Shown: positions 1 to 7,803, counted from the first letter of the stretch. The stretch: DNA of 64,000 nt from Deinococcus ficus (GCF_003444775.1 NZ_CP021084.1:124001-188000); one strand, 5' to 3'. The notes: a model not told the origin generated them from the letters alone. Numbers and translations are program-made.

Positions 1-20
1 AAATCTGGAGGCAGTTCGCG

Positions 21-668
21 TTGGAGAGCGAACGCGAATTTCATCCGGACCACCGCAGCCTGCGGGTCATGTTCTCGGACCTGATGACCTACGACCTGGT
101 GCTGCGCACAGGCCTGTTGCCTCACCGCGAACGTGGGCCTGAACTCCAGGTTGTTACCTACGACCCCGGCATGGTTGACGGCCCTCACCCCGCGTTTCCC
201 GGACGGGTCCTGAAGCACGCCTTGATCCCTCCATCGGCCTGGCGCACCTTATTCGACCTCGCGTACCCGCAGGTGCTGATCAAGGCGTCCATGACCGAAC
301 CGGAAGCCGTGGCGCTCGTCACCTTCACGCAGACCGGCGCGAGCATCCGCATGACTCCGGAGCAGCGCGCGGAAGTGATCGCCCTGACACGCGGATACCG
401 GTTCATTGACGTGCGGACCGACCCCGTGGACCCGGAAGTGATCGGCCTGATCAATCTCAGCACCAAAGCGATGTCCAGCGCCTACCCACATCACCTCGAA
501 GGCGGCAACCTCGTGGTCCTGATGTCCGATCCGGAGGACCAGGAAGCCATCGACCGGCTCTACAAACAGACGCGGCTGCGCATCATTCCGGCCATCGTTA
601 CCCGGGCGATCATCGACGAGCTGCTCAAGAAGGAATCGGCGGCCCGTCCTGTCGAGGTCAGCACTTGA
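21..668 (+). CDS. MshEN-like (GspE/PilB N-terminal) domain protein, start near window edge
   Basis: A 215-residue protein. Its last 70 residues (LINLSTKAM... LVVLMSDPEDQEAIDRLYKQ ... IPAIVTRAIIDELL) have the pattern of the MshEN/GspE N-terminal domain, in which 'xxDPxDxxxxdxLxxxTxxxixpxiat' is typical. That domain normally sits in front of secretion or pilus ATPases and can bind cyclic di-GMP; here no ATPase follows. The TTG start is chosen because GGAGG lies 9 nt upstream, but no stop precedes it in the 20 visible bases, so the gene may begin outside the window. Its stop overlaps the next start (TTGA). The role is unknown; a regulator coupled to replication is only a guess. Confidence 0.55.
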   Translation: MESEREFHPDHRSLRVMFSDLMTYDLVLRTGLLPHRERGPELQVVTYDPGMVDGPHPAFPGRVLKHALIPPSAWRTLFDLAYPQVLIKASMTEPEAVALVTFTQTGASIRMTPEQRAEVIALTRGYRFIDVRTDPVDPEVIGLINLSTKAMSSAYPHHLEGGNLVVLMSDPEDQEAIDRLYKQTRLRIIPAIVTRAIIDELLKKESAARPVEVST

Positions 669-1816
669 ACGCCGCCCAACAGGCGCTGCTGGAGACAGGC
701 CTGGAGCACCTCGCTCTGGGCCGCAGCCTGTTGCCGATCAACGCCTCGAAAATGCCCCACATGGCGGCCCTGCTCAAGACCGGGCACATGGTGGGCCAGA
801 ACGCGTCCTGGAAGCCCCTGATGGAGCACCGGCCCACCGCGGACATGCTGCGCGTCTGGCTGGAGCAGCCGCAGACGGGTCTGGGGTTGGTCTGCGGGGG
901 GATCAGCCGCCTGGTCATCATTGACGCCGACGGGGAGAAAGGCATCCGGCTCTTCAACGACTGGGGCCTGACGGAGCGCGCGCACGTCCGCACCCGGTCT
1001 GGGGGCCTGCACTGGTACGTGCGTCACCCCGGCTGGCGGGTCCGGACCCTTCAGAGCCAGACCAACGCGAAGCTCGCCGCCATTCAGGGCGTCGACATCC
1101 GCGCGGACGGCGGGTACGCCGTGACGGCGCCCACAGCGTTCGGATCCATGCGGTACGTGCCGCTCAGGGACCACCACGAGCTCGATTGTCCGTCGCTGCT
1201 GCCTCCGCACGTCCAGGACCTGCTCGGCCTGGCCGCGCCGCCCAGTGACGAGCCGGTCCCCTTCCGCGCCCGCGGGTACGTGCCGCAAAAATCCGAATCC
1301 CTGGCGGAAACCCTGCTCCAGCGTGCGCTGACCAAAGCGCATGAAGGTGAAGGGCGCAACGCTGCGGGGTTCTGGCTCGCCACGCAGCTGCGCGACAACG
1401 ACTTCTCGCAAGGCGAAGCGCAGGCATACATGCACAACTACGCGTCCCTGGTCCCGGCACACAACGCCAAGGGTGAACGCGAGGACTACCCGCTCAGCGA
1501 GGCCCTGACCTCCCTGCGTCAGGCCTACCTGAAACCCGCCCGCGCCCCGTGGAAGAAGCGGGAGCGCGGTCCGAAGCTTCCGGAGCCCAAACCACACGCC
1601 CTGCCTCCGCTCACCCGCCTGGTCAGCGCCTGGCCGGTGCTGTCCGACGATGACCGCTACTACGCCATGCGGTGCCTGCACGGGTGTGAAGGCGAGACGG
1701 GACGGAGCGCCAGGAAGCTCTTCGAATCCATCGCCCCCACGCTCCTGCAGCAGGCTGCTGTGCAGAAACTCAGCCTCACGCACCTGCTGCTGCTGCTCGA
1801 CCGGAAGAAGCACTAA
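665..1816 (+). CDS. Bifunctional primase-polymerase (Prim-Pol) domain protein
   Basis: The N-terminal half carries the Prim-Pol (AEP-type) motifs in order: LVIIDADGEKG (about residues 83-93, the metal-binding D-x-D), RSGGLHWYV (111-119) and VDIRADGGYAV (143-153). Such proteins make primers or short DNA for plasmid and phage replication. The C-terminal 200 residues have no recognised domain and no helicase motif, so it is a primase without a fused SF3/SF4 helicase. The TTG start overlaps the upstream stop by 4 nt, implying translational coupling. It sits just upstream of repA and the iterons, which fits a plasmid replication primase. Family assignment is firm; template or role on this plasmid is inferred. 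Confidence 0.8.
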   Translation: MNAAQQALLETGLEHLALGRSLLPINASKMPHMAALLKTGHMVGQNASWKPLMEHRPTADMLRVWLEQPQTGLGLVCGGISRLVIIDADGEKGIRLFNDWGLTERAHVRTRSGGLHWYVRHPGWRVRTLQSQTNAKLAAIQGVDIRADGGYAVTAPTAFGSMRYVPLRDHHELDCPSLLPPHVQDLLGLAAPPSDEPVPFRARGYVPQKSESLAETLLQRALTKAHEGEGRNAAGFWLATQLRDNDFSQGEAQAYMHNYASLVPAHNAKGEREDYPLSEALTSLRQAYLKPARAPWKKRERGPKLPEPKPHALPPLTRLVSAWPVLSDDDRYYAMRCLHGCEGETGRSARKLFESIAPTLLQQAAVQKLSLTHLLLLLDRKKH

Positions 1817-1884
1817 ACGCCTGCACCCTGCAGGTTCTGCATCCAGAGGTACCCAATGATCATGCCGCCCGGCAACACAGTCCG

Positions 1885-1890
1885 TACACT
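1885..1890 (+). promoter_or_regulatory. -10 hexamer of leaderless repA promoter
   Basis: TACACT lies exactly 6 nt before the ATG at 1897, the spacing of leaderless Deinococcus promoters. No Shine-Dalgarno is present, which favours 1897 over the internal ATG at 1924. The CCACCC box seen at other such promoters is absent. Confidence 0.5.
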
Positions 1891-1896
1891 GAACAA

Positions 1897-3324
1897 ATGG
1901 ATTCGCCTGGAGATCAGGACACGATGAGAGGCCATGACGAATGGAATGCCGCCACCCTGAACCTGATCCCTGCCCAGGAGCGACTTCCAGAGGGCCTGCT
2001 CAGGCTGGAACGGCCAATCCTCATCAGAGATGGCGTCGAAGGAAAGCTGGTCTGCATCGGCGTTCCAGGCATCGGTCTGGCACGAGGCAGCGACAACGAT
2101 ATCCTTGTCGCCCTGATCAACATGTACATCGATCTCGGCTGCCCGAGCGACGGGGTCGTCAGCACCACGGCCTACGCGCTGCTCAAACTGGTCGGGCTGG
2201 ATACCTCCGGGTACTACTACGACGCCCTTGCCCAGGGCCTTGAGCGGGTATTCAACACCACCTTCAACATCTCCGAGGCCTGGTACGACCCGGTCGAGAA
2301 GCGGTACACGACGGAATCGTTCAGGATCATCGACAACCTGACCCGCACGCACAGGAAGCCGAGGGGCAGCGGCATGAATCTCGACAGCCGCTCGGTCCTC
2401 AAGATTCGCCTCAATGACGTGCTGACCAGCTCGATCAGGGCCGGGTACATCAAGTCGCTGGACCTGGGGTTGTACCAGGTGCTTCCGAGTGTGGGGGCGC
2501 GCCAGATGTACCGAATGCTTGACGGGTACCTGGCGGAAGCGAAGCTGAACGGCGAGTCCATGCCGTACGTCAAAAGCATGGAGATGGTGAAAGCTGCCCA
2601 GGACAGCGGCGTCCTGGCCTCCAGGCCAGACAACATGCGCCGGGCACTGGAGCGCATGCACGCTCCACTCCTGAAACACAACTATCTGGCGAAAGTGGAC
2701 TTCGTGGGCCGCGGCCTGAAGACCCGGGTGCACTACACGTTCAGTCATGGCATGCCGGCTGCACTGCCTTCAGCAGCCAGCGCAGACCCGGAGCTTGTCG
2801 CTCTGCTGACGGCCCGTGGAGTTCACGCTGGGCGCGCTTCGTCGTTCGTTCTTCTCCTGGGCGACCAGGTGCTTCCTGTGGTTGAGAAGTTCGACCGGCA
2901 GTTGAAGCTGAACGAGCAAAAAGGTTCGCCCATCAACAACAAGGGGGCCTATATGGCCCGCCTGCTTGACGAGGCAGCCTCCATTGCGCGCGAGGCTGAG
3001 ACCACCGCTGTGGTGGCAAAGAAGGCCAATAAGGCCGCCACCGCTCGGCCAGCCCCTGTGCCTGCGAGTGCCGCAGTTCCGGAGCCTGAGGTGGATGAGG
3101 ACGAGCGGCTTGCAGCGCTCGACCCTGAAGCGGCGTACGACATCTTGCTGCCTGGCTTCATGCTCAAAATGCTCCAGGCCAGGGGCATGGCCATTGAAGA
3201 CGCCGACATGCTTCGTGCGCGCTTTGTTGCCCGGCAGATCACCGTCAAGGACCTGCGTGCCTTTAAGAACGCGGTCCTGCTTCAAGGTGAGGCGGTGCAA
3301 ACGGCTCTCCAGAACCTCCCCTAA
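1897..3324 (+). CDS. repA: Plasmid replication initiator protein A (RPA family)
   Basis: A 475-residue protein whose first 290 residues match the replication initiator A family as I recognise it: an N-terminal winged-helix-like part (NDILVALINMYIDLG... STTAYALLKLVGLDTSGYYYDALAQGLERVFNTTF), then SFRIIDNL and a second helical domain (DLGLYQVLPSVGARQMYRMLDGYLAEA). The C-terminal 170 residues are Ala-rich and probably flexible, ending in a helical segment. The protein should bind the iterons 85 bp downstream and open the AT-rich stretch beyond them. Start at 1897 is supported by a leaderless -10 element. An inverted repeat after the stop (3362-3388) probably ends the transcript. Confidence 0.85.
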   Translation: MDSPGDQDTMRGHDEWNAATLNLIPAQERLPEGLLRLERPILIRDGVEGKLVCIGVPGIGLARGSDNDILVALINMYIDLGCPSDGVVSTTAYALLKLVGLDTSGYYYDALAQGLERVFNTTFNISEAWYDPVEKRYTTESFRIIDNLTRTHRKPRGSGMNLDSRSVLKIRLNDVLTSSIRAGYIKSLDLGLYQVLPSVGARQMYRMLDGYLAEAKLNGESMPYVKSMEMVKAAQDSGVLASRPDNMRRALERMHAPLLKHNYLAKVDFVGRGLKTRVHYTFSHGMPAALPSAASADPELVALLTARGVHAGRASSFVLLLGDQVLPVVEKFDRQLKLNEQKGSPINNKGAYMARLLDEAASIAREAETTAVVAKKANKAATARPAPVPASAAVPEPEVDEDERLAALDPEAAYDILLPGFMLKMLQARGMAIEDADMLRARFVARQITVKDLRAFKNAVLLQGEAVQTALQNLP

Positions 3325-3361
3325 ACCAACTGCCACCAGCAGCCCAAGTGCCTCGTCTGAC

Positions 3362-3388
3362 CGGCGGGGCCCTTCTTTTGCCCCGCCG
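3362..3388 (+). terminator. Stem-loop after repA
   Basis: A 9-bp perfect stem CGGCGGGGC / GCCCCGCCG with a T-rich 9-nt loop. It lacks a following T-tract, so termination efficiency is uncertain. Confidence 0.5.
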
Positions 3389-3408
3389 AATCACTCCTGA
3401 CCGCCTAC

Positions 3409-3745
3409 CGGAGAACTGGAGGGAATTGGAATTTGTCGTATCGGAATACCGGAGGTGAAAAGCCGGAAATGCCGTGTGGGACGCACTTCCAGGCGAGGCT
3501 ATCAAGGTATCGGAAGATTGGAGGAGTTTTCGACTGTCCGTATCGGAAGACTGGAGGTGAACAGAGGGCACTATCGGAAGACTGGAGGTGAAAAGAGCCT
3601 CGTTGGGCTCGGAGAACTGGAGGGATTGGTATCGGAGAACTGGAGGTGAAACACACGACACTGTCGGAGAACTGGAGGTGAACTTTCGGAAGACTGGAGG
3701 GATCAGGCACGGAAGACTGGAGGGAATGACACGGAGAACTGGAGG
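3409..3745 (+). repeat. Replication iteron array 1 (11 copies)
   Basis: Eleven direct copies of a 14-bp core, CGGARRACTGGAGG in most copies, begin at 3409, 3442, 3511, 3544, 3575, 3610, 3633, 3665, 3687, 3710 and 3732; about half continue as TGAA. Copies 2 and 3 are the most degenerate. Spacings are 33, 69, 33, 31, 35, 23, 32, 22, 23 and 22 bp, that is, near multiples of 11, so copies sit on one face of the helix. Position directly after repA and before an AT-rich stretch makes this the likely RepA-binding origin. Confidence 0.9.
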
Positions 3746-3789
3746 TAAAACGGGGGTTTGATGCTGTGCCAGACGTATCTCAGGGGGGC

Positions 3790-3850
3790 CTATGATGATG
3801 ACATCATTTCTTTTAGAAGATCTTAAAAACATACCATCATCAAAAAGGTC
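3790..3850 (+). other. AT-rich stretch beside iterons, candidate unwinding element
   Basis: This is one of the most AT-rich stretches in the first 50 kb. It holds the 13-nt palindrome ATGATG-A-CATCAT (3795-3807), AAGATCTT (3817-3824) and an A-run. The iteron-AT-rich arrangement is the usual form of an iteron origin. No clear DnaA box was seen. Confidence 0.6.
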
Positions 3851-3930
3851 AAGGGGGCTCCGCAGCACCTGGCATGACCGGCAGGACTCCGGGCGCACCC
3901 GGCCGGAGACGCGACCTCGCTCCGGTGGAA

Positions 3931-3952
3931 ACCACCCACCGACCGGGACACT
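3931..3952 (+). promoter_or_regulatory. CCACCC-box leaderless promoter
   Basis: ACCACCC (3931-3937), 9 nt, GACACT (3947-3952), 6 nt, then ATG 3959. The same arrangement precedes several T4SS genes in this window. Confidence 0.55.
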
Positions 3953-3958
3953 GGACCT

Positions 3959-4831
3959 ATGAGCGCAAAGATTCAGATCCTGGGCTGCTTGCAGCACCTG
4001 CCCCGCGAGAAGTCCTTCACGGTCGCCGGGGTAGAAGAAACCAACCAGTACGGCCGCCTGCAGCAGGTCCCGTTCGAATTCCGGGTGCTCAAACCTGAGC
4101 TGCTCGGCGGGGCGAAACCAGGCGACACCCTCCTGATCGAGGCCCGCCTCCAGCCGATCAGTGACGCGCCCGGCCAGCTGCTGCTGATTCCCTCCGCCGT
4201 GCAGAACCTCGGGAACCAGGGCGGCACCCACCAGGACAAGGGCCACGTCCGTCCCCTGGGCCTTCAGCGCGTTCTCGTGGCTGGCACGCTCGCGCAGGAC
4301 CCGGTGGTTCAGGACTTCGGCAAGGCAGGCGTCGCCACGAAGCTGCAACTGGCCATCAACCCCGCCGGCGCCCTGATCCAGGCCGTCGCCTACGGGGAGA
4401 GTGCCGTGGCGCTCGGGAAGCGCAAGGCCGGGGACCGCCTCGTGGCCGGGGGCCGCCTGATCGCCGAGAGCACCATCGACCCGCGGGGCCGTGAAACCAC
4501 CCACTACACCTTCGAGCTCGACCGGCAGGATGTTGAGCTGGCAGCGGACTTCAAGCGCCGCACGGAACGCCCCCGCAAGGGCAAGCGTGACCAGCAGGGC
4601 CCCCGGACGCCCGGCCAGGCCCCGACGGCGCCTGCCAGCCCCCAGCAGAAGCGCGAGCGCAGGGAGCGGACTGCTCCCGCCCCTGACCGCGTCACGCTCG
4701 AACAGCCGGCGGAGCCGCAGGTGCAGGCGGTGGCGCCCTTGACGGACGCGGAGCTTCCGGACATCAGTGGCGACGACATCAAGGTCAGCTTCGCCGCATT
4801 GACCCCTGAGGACGCCGCCGCGCCGGTCTGA
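3959..4831 (+). CDS. OB-fold, SSB-like DNA-binding protein (tentative)
   Basis: A 290-residue protein. Residues about 1-90 and 100-195 each look like OB-fold beta barrels; the second (RVLVAGTLAQDPVVQDFGKAG ... LQAVAYGESAVALGKRKAGDRLVAGGRLIAES) follows the SSB pattern of strand, Val-Ala-Gly-x-Leu, 'W/Y-G-x-x-A' and 'G-x-L'. The C-terminal 95 residues are charged and Pro/Ala-rich and lack the acidic tip of true SSBs. It lies between the iterons and leader L1 as a single-gene unit with its own promoter and terminator. A role in handling single-stranded DNA at the origin is plausible but unproven. Confidence 0.5.
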   Translation: MSAKIQILGCLQHLPREKSFTVAGVEETNQYGRLQQVPFEFRVLKPELLGGAKPGDTLLIEARLQPISDAPGQLLLIPSAVQNLGNQGGTHQDKGHVRPLGLQRVLVAGTLAQDPVVQDFGKAGVATKLQLAINPAGALIQAVAYGESAVALGKRKAGDRLVAGGRLIAESTIDPRGRETTHYTFELDRQDVELAADFKRRTERPRKGKRDQQGPRTPGQAPTAPASPQQKRERRERTAPAPDRVTLEQPAEPQVQAVAPLTDAELPDISGDDIKVSFAALTPEDAAAPV

Positions 4832-4846
4832 GCGCCTCTCCCCTCT

Positions 4847-4870
4847 CCCCCTCTGAAGCTTCAGAGGGGG
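4847..4870 (+). terminator. Perfect-palindrome terminator
   Basis: A 24-nt perfect palindrome (CCCCCTCTGAAG / CTTCAGAGGGGG) is followed by ATTTG. It closes the OB-fold gene immediately upstream of the L1 promoter. Confidence 0.7.
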
Positions 4871-4876
4871 ATTTGC

Positions 4877-4882
4877 TATGCT
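4877..4882 (+). promoter_or_regulatory. -10 element of leader L1
   Basis: TATGCT preceded by TGC (extended -10) and followed after 6 nt by the conserved GTTCCTCTGG at 4889. All four L elements show the same -10 to element spacing, so transcription probably starts at or next to that G. Confidence 0.65.
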
Positions 4883-4888
4883 GACACT

Positions 4889-4977
4889 GTTCCTCTGGTC
4901 GGGAATGATGCAGGACGTTGCCGGGGCCCCCCTTCCCTGGCAAAACCCTCGGGCACGTGTCAGCCGCACCTTGCCCC
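4889..4977 (+). ncRNA. L1: covarying structured 5' leader RNA, copy 1 of 4
   Basis: Starts GTTCCTCTGGTCGGG, then GCAGGACG. Stem P2 is TTGCC 4918-4922 / GGCAA 4939-4943. Stem P3 is GGGCA 4951-4955 / TGCCC 4972-4976 with an inner GTG/CAC helix capped by a loop containing CAGCC. The same helices form with different sequences in L2-L4, so pairing rather than sequence is kept. The family is not one I recognise. It leads the operon 5087-9008. Confidence 0.7.
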
Positions 4978-4995
4978 TTGCTGTTCTTTCTTCCC

Positions 4996-5080
4996 CTCAG
5001 CCGCAGGCTGAGCCCGGAAATCCACTTTCGCACCGTGTGCAGGGTGGCCGACCGGCTCCTGCACCTTGTTCTGAGGAGGA
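4996..5080 (+). promoter_or_regulatory. Leader hairpins and SD hairpin before 5087
   Basis: CTCAGCC/GGCTGAG (4996-5012) and GTGCAGG/CCTGCAC (5037-5064) are followed by TTCT-GAGG-AGGA (5069-5080), which holds the Shine-Dalgarno of the next gene in a short stem with one G-U pair. Confidence 0.5.
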
Positions 5081-5086
5081 AACCCC

Positions 5087-5536
5087 ATGCACGTCGATAC
5101 GACCGACGTTCGCACGTTCGTCACTGCTGCCACCGCGCAGCTGGAGCGAACTGCAGCCGCCAACTGCACTCCCCGTGAGCGCAGGAGCCTGAACACCACC
5201 CGCCCCCTGTACCACCAGGTGCAGGACTGGCTGGAACGCCACCCGGACCCGGAGATCACGCTCCCATCGGGATGGTGCACCACCTGCGACTCACTCGCAT
5301 TCCTCGCCGTCCTCAACAGCCTGTACGGCTTCGGGGACGGCATCACCAGCCAATGGGCCGCCTGGTACGTGCACCATCAGCTGATGGCGCGCGACCCCGC
5401 GAATCCCGACCGCTGGTCGAAAGCCTGGCGAAGACGCCTGACTGGGAAGCTCGGCAAGCGCATCAGCGCACCCGGGCACGGTCCAGACGTCCTGCCCCTG
5501 GTCCACGAGGCCCTCACCGGCCACCCCCTGCCCTAA
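5087..5536 (+). CDS. Hypothetical protein, first gene of L1 operon
   Basis: A 149-residue soluble protein of unrecognised family. It has four Cys (residue 27, CTTC near 64-67), a Trp-rich middle (WAAWYVHHQL, WSKAWRRRL) and a basic C-terminal third. No signal peptide or membrane segment. The start is set by GAGGAGG 7 nt upstream. It is the first of the L1-led genes; the following gene is reached after an 87-nt gap filled with hairpins. Function unknown. Confidence 0.7.
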   Translation: MHVDTTDVRTFVTAATAQLERTAAANCTPRERRSLNTTRPLYHQVQDWLERHPDPEITLPSGWCTTCDSLAFLAVLNSLYGFGDGITSQWAAWYVHHQLMARDPANPDRWSKAWRRRLTGKLGKRISAPGHGPDVLPLVHEALTGHPLP

Positions 5537-5555
5537 CCCATCCACACCGGCCACC

Positions 5556-5619
5556 GCCCCCATTCTTCCGAGAAGGGGGCGCAGTGCGCTCTCCCTTCTC
5601 GGCTTTCCCTGAGGAGGGA
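5556..5619 (+). promoter_or_regulatory. Overlapping hairpins plus SD hairpin before 5624
   Basis: H1 is GCCCCC 5556-5561 / GGGGGC 5575-5580. H2 is CCGAGAAGGG 5568-5577 / CCCTTCTCGG 5593-5602 (10 bp). The two share bases and exclude each other. The SD hairpin is TCCCT-GAGG-AGGGA (5606-5619). Confidence 0.65.
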
Positions 5620-5623
5620 TCAC

Positions 5624-6781
5624 ATGCGTTACCTGCAACTGTCCGCCCACCGGAGCCTGATCAAAGCCATCGCCGAAGCGTTCAATGCGGACCCCACGAC
5701 CACGTTTGTCGGCGGCGGCGCAGCGAGACACGCCATCGACAGCAGCTGGGCCCGACCAGGCGAGGACATTGACGTGTTTCTCGGAGCCACGGACCGTCTC
5801 ACGGTCCCTCACGGCTGGGTGGAACGCCCGTCGCAGGGGTACCAGACGTACCTCAGCGTGTGGGAGAACCCCAGATACAAAGGCATCCAGGTCATTCAGA
5901 TCAGCCATGGGCTGCTGGTTGACGAGGGACGCCGCTGCATCGAGAGCTTCGACATTCCCGAGCACCGAGCCGGGATCTATCTTTCCGGCACGGTCGACCT
6001 CACGGCATCGGCATTGACTGAATTCGGTCTGTGCGAAAGCACCGTCACCCGGGTTCGCAAAGCGCTGAGCCTGACTTCGAACGAAGCCAGAGCCGCCCTG
6101 TACCGCGCCGTGGACACCTACGCGGCCGACACCGGCCTGCCCGATCACACGCCCGTGACCTTTCTTGGTCCTGGCGACATCAGAAGCGTGCCGTTTGCCA
6201 GTGAGGACGTCGCCCTGATCGGCCACGAGACCTTCGTGACCGGCACGCGCATCTACCTGTCGCGGCAGGCCCTCTTCGAGGAACAGGCCCGCACGTTCCC
6301 TGGCGACTACGCTGCTCAGCACTGCCTGGCGGGTCGCCGTTGGGTGATCGACTCCCTGAGTCCCGGTCACCTCGTACTGACGGACCCACGCCACTACCGC
6401 CGCCTGAGCTTCAGCTCCAGCGGCGCCGGCTGGACCACCCAGTACGACGCAGCCCGCGGCGCCGCCGAGTGGACATGCCCGACAACCCTGACCGTCAGCG
6501 GATTGCTTGGTCACCCGGACACCCGCGACCACACCGGCCGCTGGTACGTCCTCGACCCCGCCTCAGGACAGCTGCGCTACGAGCACGGCGACCTGAGCGC
6601 CACGCACGGCGGACTCACCCTGAGCGCCGAAGTGCGTGCAGGCAGGGTTCAGACCGTGCGTGCCGAGGGCACCTTCACCGGCACCGTCCACGACCAGCGC
6701 CCGTTCTACCGGACGTTCGGCGCCTACCTGCCCTCCTGGGAGATCGAGCAGCACTTCCAGCAGGCGCAGGCCGCCGACTGA
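5624..6781 (+). CDS. Nucleotidyltransferase-fold protein with C-terminal unknown region
   Basis: A 385-residue protein. Residues 24-53 (TTTFVGGGAARHAI ... PGEDIDVFLG) show the pol-beta-type nucleotidyltransferase signature: a Gly-Gly loop followed by D-x-D-V. Family members transfer NMPs to RNA, antibiotics or proteins, and some act as toxins. The third catalytic carboxylate is not obvious; VIQISHG near residue 90 is in the expected position without an Asp, so activity is doubtful. The C-terminal 200 residues resemble no family I know. It lies between small unknown genes in the L1 operon; no antitoxin partner is evident. Confidence 0.5.
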   Translation: MRYLQLSAHRSLIKAIAEAFNADPTTTFVGGGAARHAIDSSWARPGEDIDVFLGATDRLTVPHGWVERPSQGYQTYLSVWENPRYKGIQVIQISHGLLVDEGRRCIESFDIPEHRAGIYLSGTVDLTASALTEFGLCESTVTRVRKALSLTSNEARAALYRAVDTYAADTGLPDHTPVTFLGPGDIRSVPFASEDVALIGHETFVTGTRIYLSRQALFEEQARTFPGDYAAQHCLAGRRWVIDSLSPGHLVLTDPRHYRRLSFSSSGAGWTTQYDAARGAAEWTCPTTLTVSGLLGHPDTRDHTGRWYVLDPASGQLRYEHGDLSATHGGLTLSAEVRAGRVQTVRAEGTFTGTVHDQRPFYRTFGAYLPSWEIEQHFQQAQAAD

Positions 6782-6815
6782 CCTGCGAACCCGCCCCCTT
6801 TTTCCGCCCTCACGC

Positions 6816-6829
6816 GTCCTGAGGAGGAC
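6816..6829 (+). promoter_or_regulatory. SD hairpin before 6833
   Basis: GTCCT-GAGG-AGGAC: the Shine-Dalgarno forms the loop and 3' arm of a 5-bp stem. Outer pairs differ from those of neighbouring genes but still pair. Confidence 0.6.
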
Positions 6830-6832
6830 CCG

Positions 6833-7066
6833 ATGAACATCGAACTGAAGCCCGACTTCCCCATCACTGGTTACGGCCCCTGCAGTCAGTACGCCCGCGT
6901 TCGCACCCCCGACACGGTGGTGACCCTGCGCGCCCGGCGTACCGACGCGGGCTGGGAAGTCAAGGTGCACGAAGCCCAGTGGGCGCCTGTGCAGGCACCG
7001 ACTGGCGCGCTGGCCCTGCTGCTCGCGGCGTCTCAACTCCCCGACGTCGTCGAGGTGAGGTACTGA
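6833..7066 (+). CDS. Small hypothetical protein
   Basis: A 77-residue protein, probably beta-rich (YARVRTPDTVVTLRARRTDAGWEVKVHEAQW) with an Ala/Leu C-terminal helix. The stop is followed after one base by the next ATG, so the two genes are translationally coupled. Family not recognised. Confidence 0.6.
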   Translation: MNIELKPDFPITGYGPCSQYARVRTPDTVVTLRARRTDAGWEVKVHEAQWAPVQAPTGALALLLAASQLPDVVEVRY

Positions 7067-7067
7067 G

Positions 7068-7454
7068 ATGGCCCGTCCACGGAGCTTCACCCAGTACGCG
7101 GCCCTGGCACGCAATCCCCAAGGCCCAACCGCGCAGCAGTTGCGGCTGGCCTGGAAGGAACTCGACGCGCCAGCGCCCGTCCGCCAGAGCGCCGAGGCAA
7201 CTGCCGCCGCACTGTGCGCCGGCACCCCGGACGGTCAGGACGTGCGGTGGCTCTTCTATGCCGTCGGCAACGAAGCAGTCCACCTCATCACCCTGATTCT
7301 GGCCGGGCACCCCCGCGCCACTGCCGAACGCAAGGTCAGCGAGAAGCTGAACGAAGCGGCACGGCACGGTGCGGTGATCATCGCCTGGCGACACGACCGC
7401 TTCGCAGAACGCTGGAAGCCCTGGCCGAATTTCACCCTCGTGTCCCTACCATGA
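7068..7454 (+). CDS. Hypothetical protein
   Basis: A 128-residue alpha-helical, basic protein (residues 60-80 moderately hydrophobic, VRWLFYAVGNEAVHLITLIL). It lacks the SD hairpin typical of this operon; instead its ATG follows the upstream stop by one base, with GAGGTGAGG in the upstream coding end as ribosome-binding site. Its own stop overlaps the next ATG (ATGA). Function unknown. Confidence 0.6.
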   Translation: MARPRSFTQYAALARNPQGPTAQQLRLAWKELDAPAPVRQSAEATAAALCAGTPDGQDVRWLFYAVGNEAVHLITLILAGHPRATAERKVSEKLNEAARHGAVIIAWRHDRFAERWKPWPNFTLVSLP

Positions 7455-7648
7455 AGGTGACCCTTATGACCCTGATCGACATTGACAAGATTCCTTGCGG
7501 GTTCATGCTGCACTTCGCCAACGGAGAGCAGCTTGAGGTGCGCAGCAGCGCGCCGTACCTTGCGGAAGCCGTTCAGTGTGCCACTCAGGAGATCCGCGAC
7601 GCCGTGCAGAGATTTCTGAACGGCGTGTACGCCAACGAACTGATTTAA
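7451..7648 (+). CDS. Small hypothetical protein
   Basis: A 65-residue protein if the ATG at 7451 (ATGA overlap with the preceding gene) is used, or 60 residues from the ATG at 7466, which has AAGGTGA five bases upstream. The sequence (CGFMLHFANGEQLEVRSSAP ... EIRDAVQRFLNGVYANELI) suggests a short beta-sheet followed by a helix. No family recognised. A strong stem-loop follows the stop. Confidence 0.55.
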   Translation: MKVTLMTLIDIDKIPCGFMLHFANGEQLEVRSSAPYLAEAVQCATQEIRDAVQRFLNGVYANELI

Positions 7649-7655
7649 CCCAAAC

Positions 7656-7678
7656 GGGAACAGGCCCCCCCTGTTCCC
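7656..7678 (+). terminator. Stem-loop after 7648
   Basis: GGGAACAGG / CCTGTTCCC, 9 perfect base pairs with a C5 loop. There is no T-tract, so it may be an attenuator or RNA-stability hairpin rather than a full terminator. Confidence 0.5.
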
Positions 7679-7727
7679 ACCAGACCCCATCCTCCCGGGA
7701 CCGAGTTCCCCAGGCGGCTGGATTTTC

Positions 7728-7796
7728 AACCTGTAACCCCGGTTCAGGTTGGCTCCGGCACCCTGAACCTCAACCCTTAACCGTCCTGAGGAGGAC
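7728..7796 (+). promoter_or_regulatory. Overlapping hairpins plus SD hairpin before 7804
   Basis: H1 is AACCTG 7728-7733 / CAGGTT 7745-7750. H2 is GGTTCAGGTT 7741-7750 / AACCTCAACC 7766-7775 (9 of 10 pairs). H1 and H2 share CAGGTT. The SD hairpin is GTCCT-GAGG-AGGAC (7783-7796). Confidence 0.65.
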
Positions 7797-7803
7797 TTCA
7801 ATC

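Noticed and set aside
1924..1926. Internal ATG 1924 as repA start
   Set aside because: GGAG is 11 nt away, too far for a good SD, while ATG 1897 has an exact leaderless -10 arrangement.
3409..3745. Repeats as a possible CRISPR array
   Set aside because: Units are 14 bp with 8-55 bp gaps, tied to helical phase, beside repA and an AT-rich stretch; no cas genes. They are iterons.
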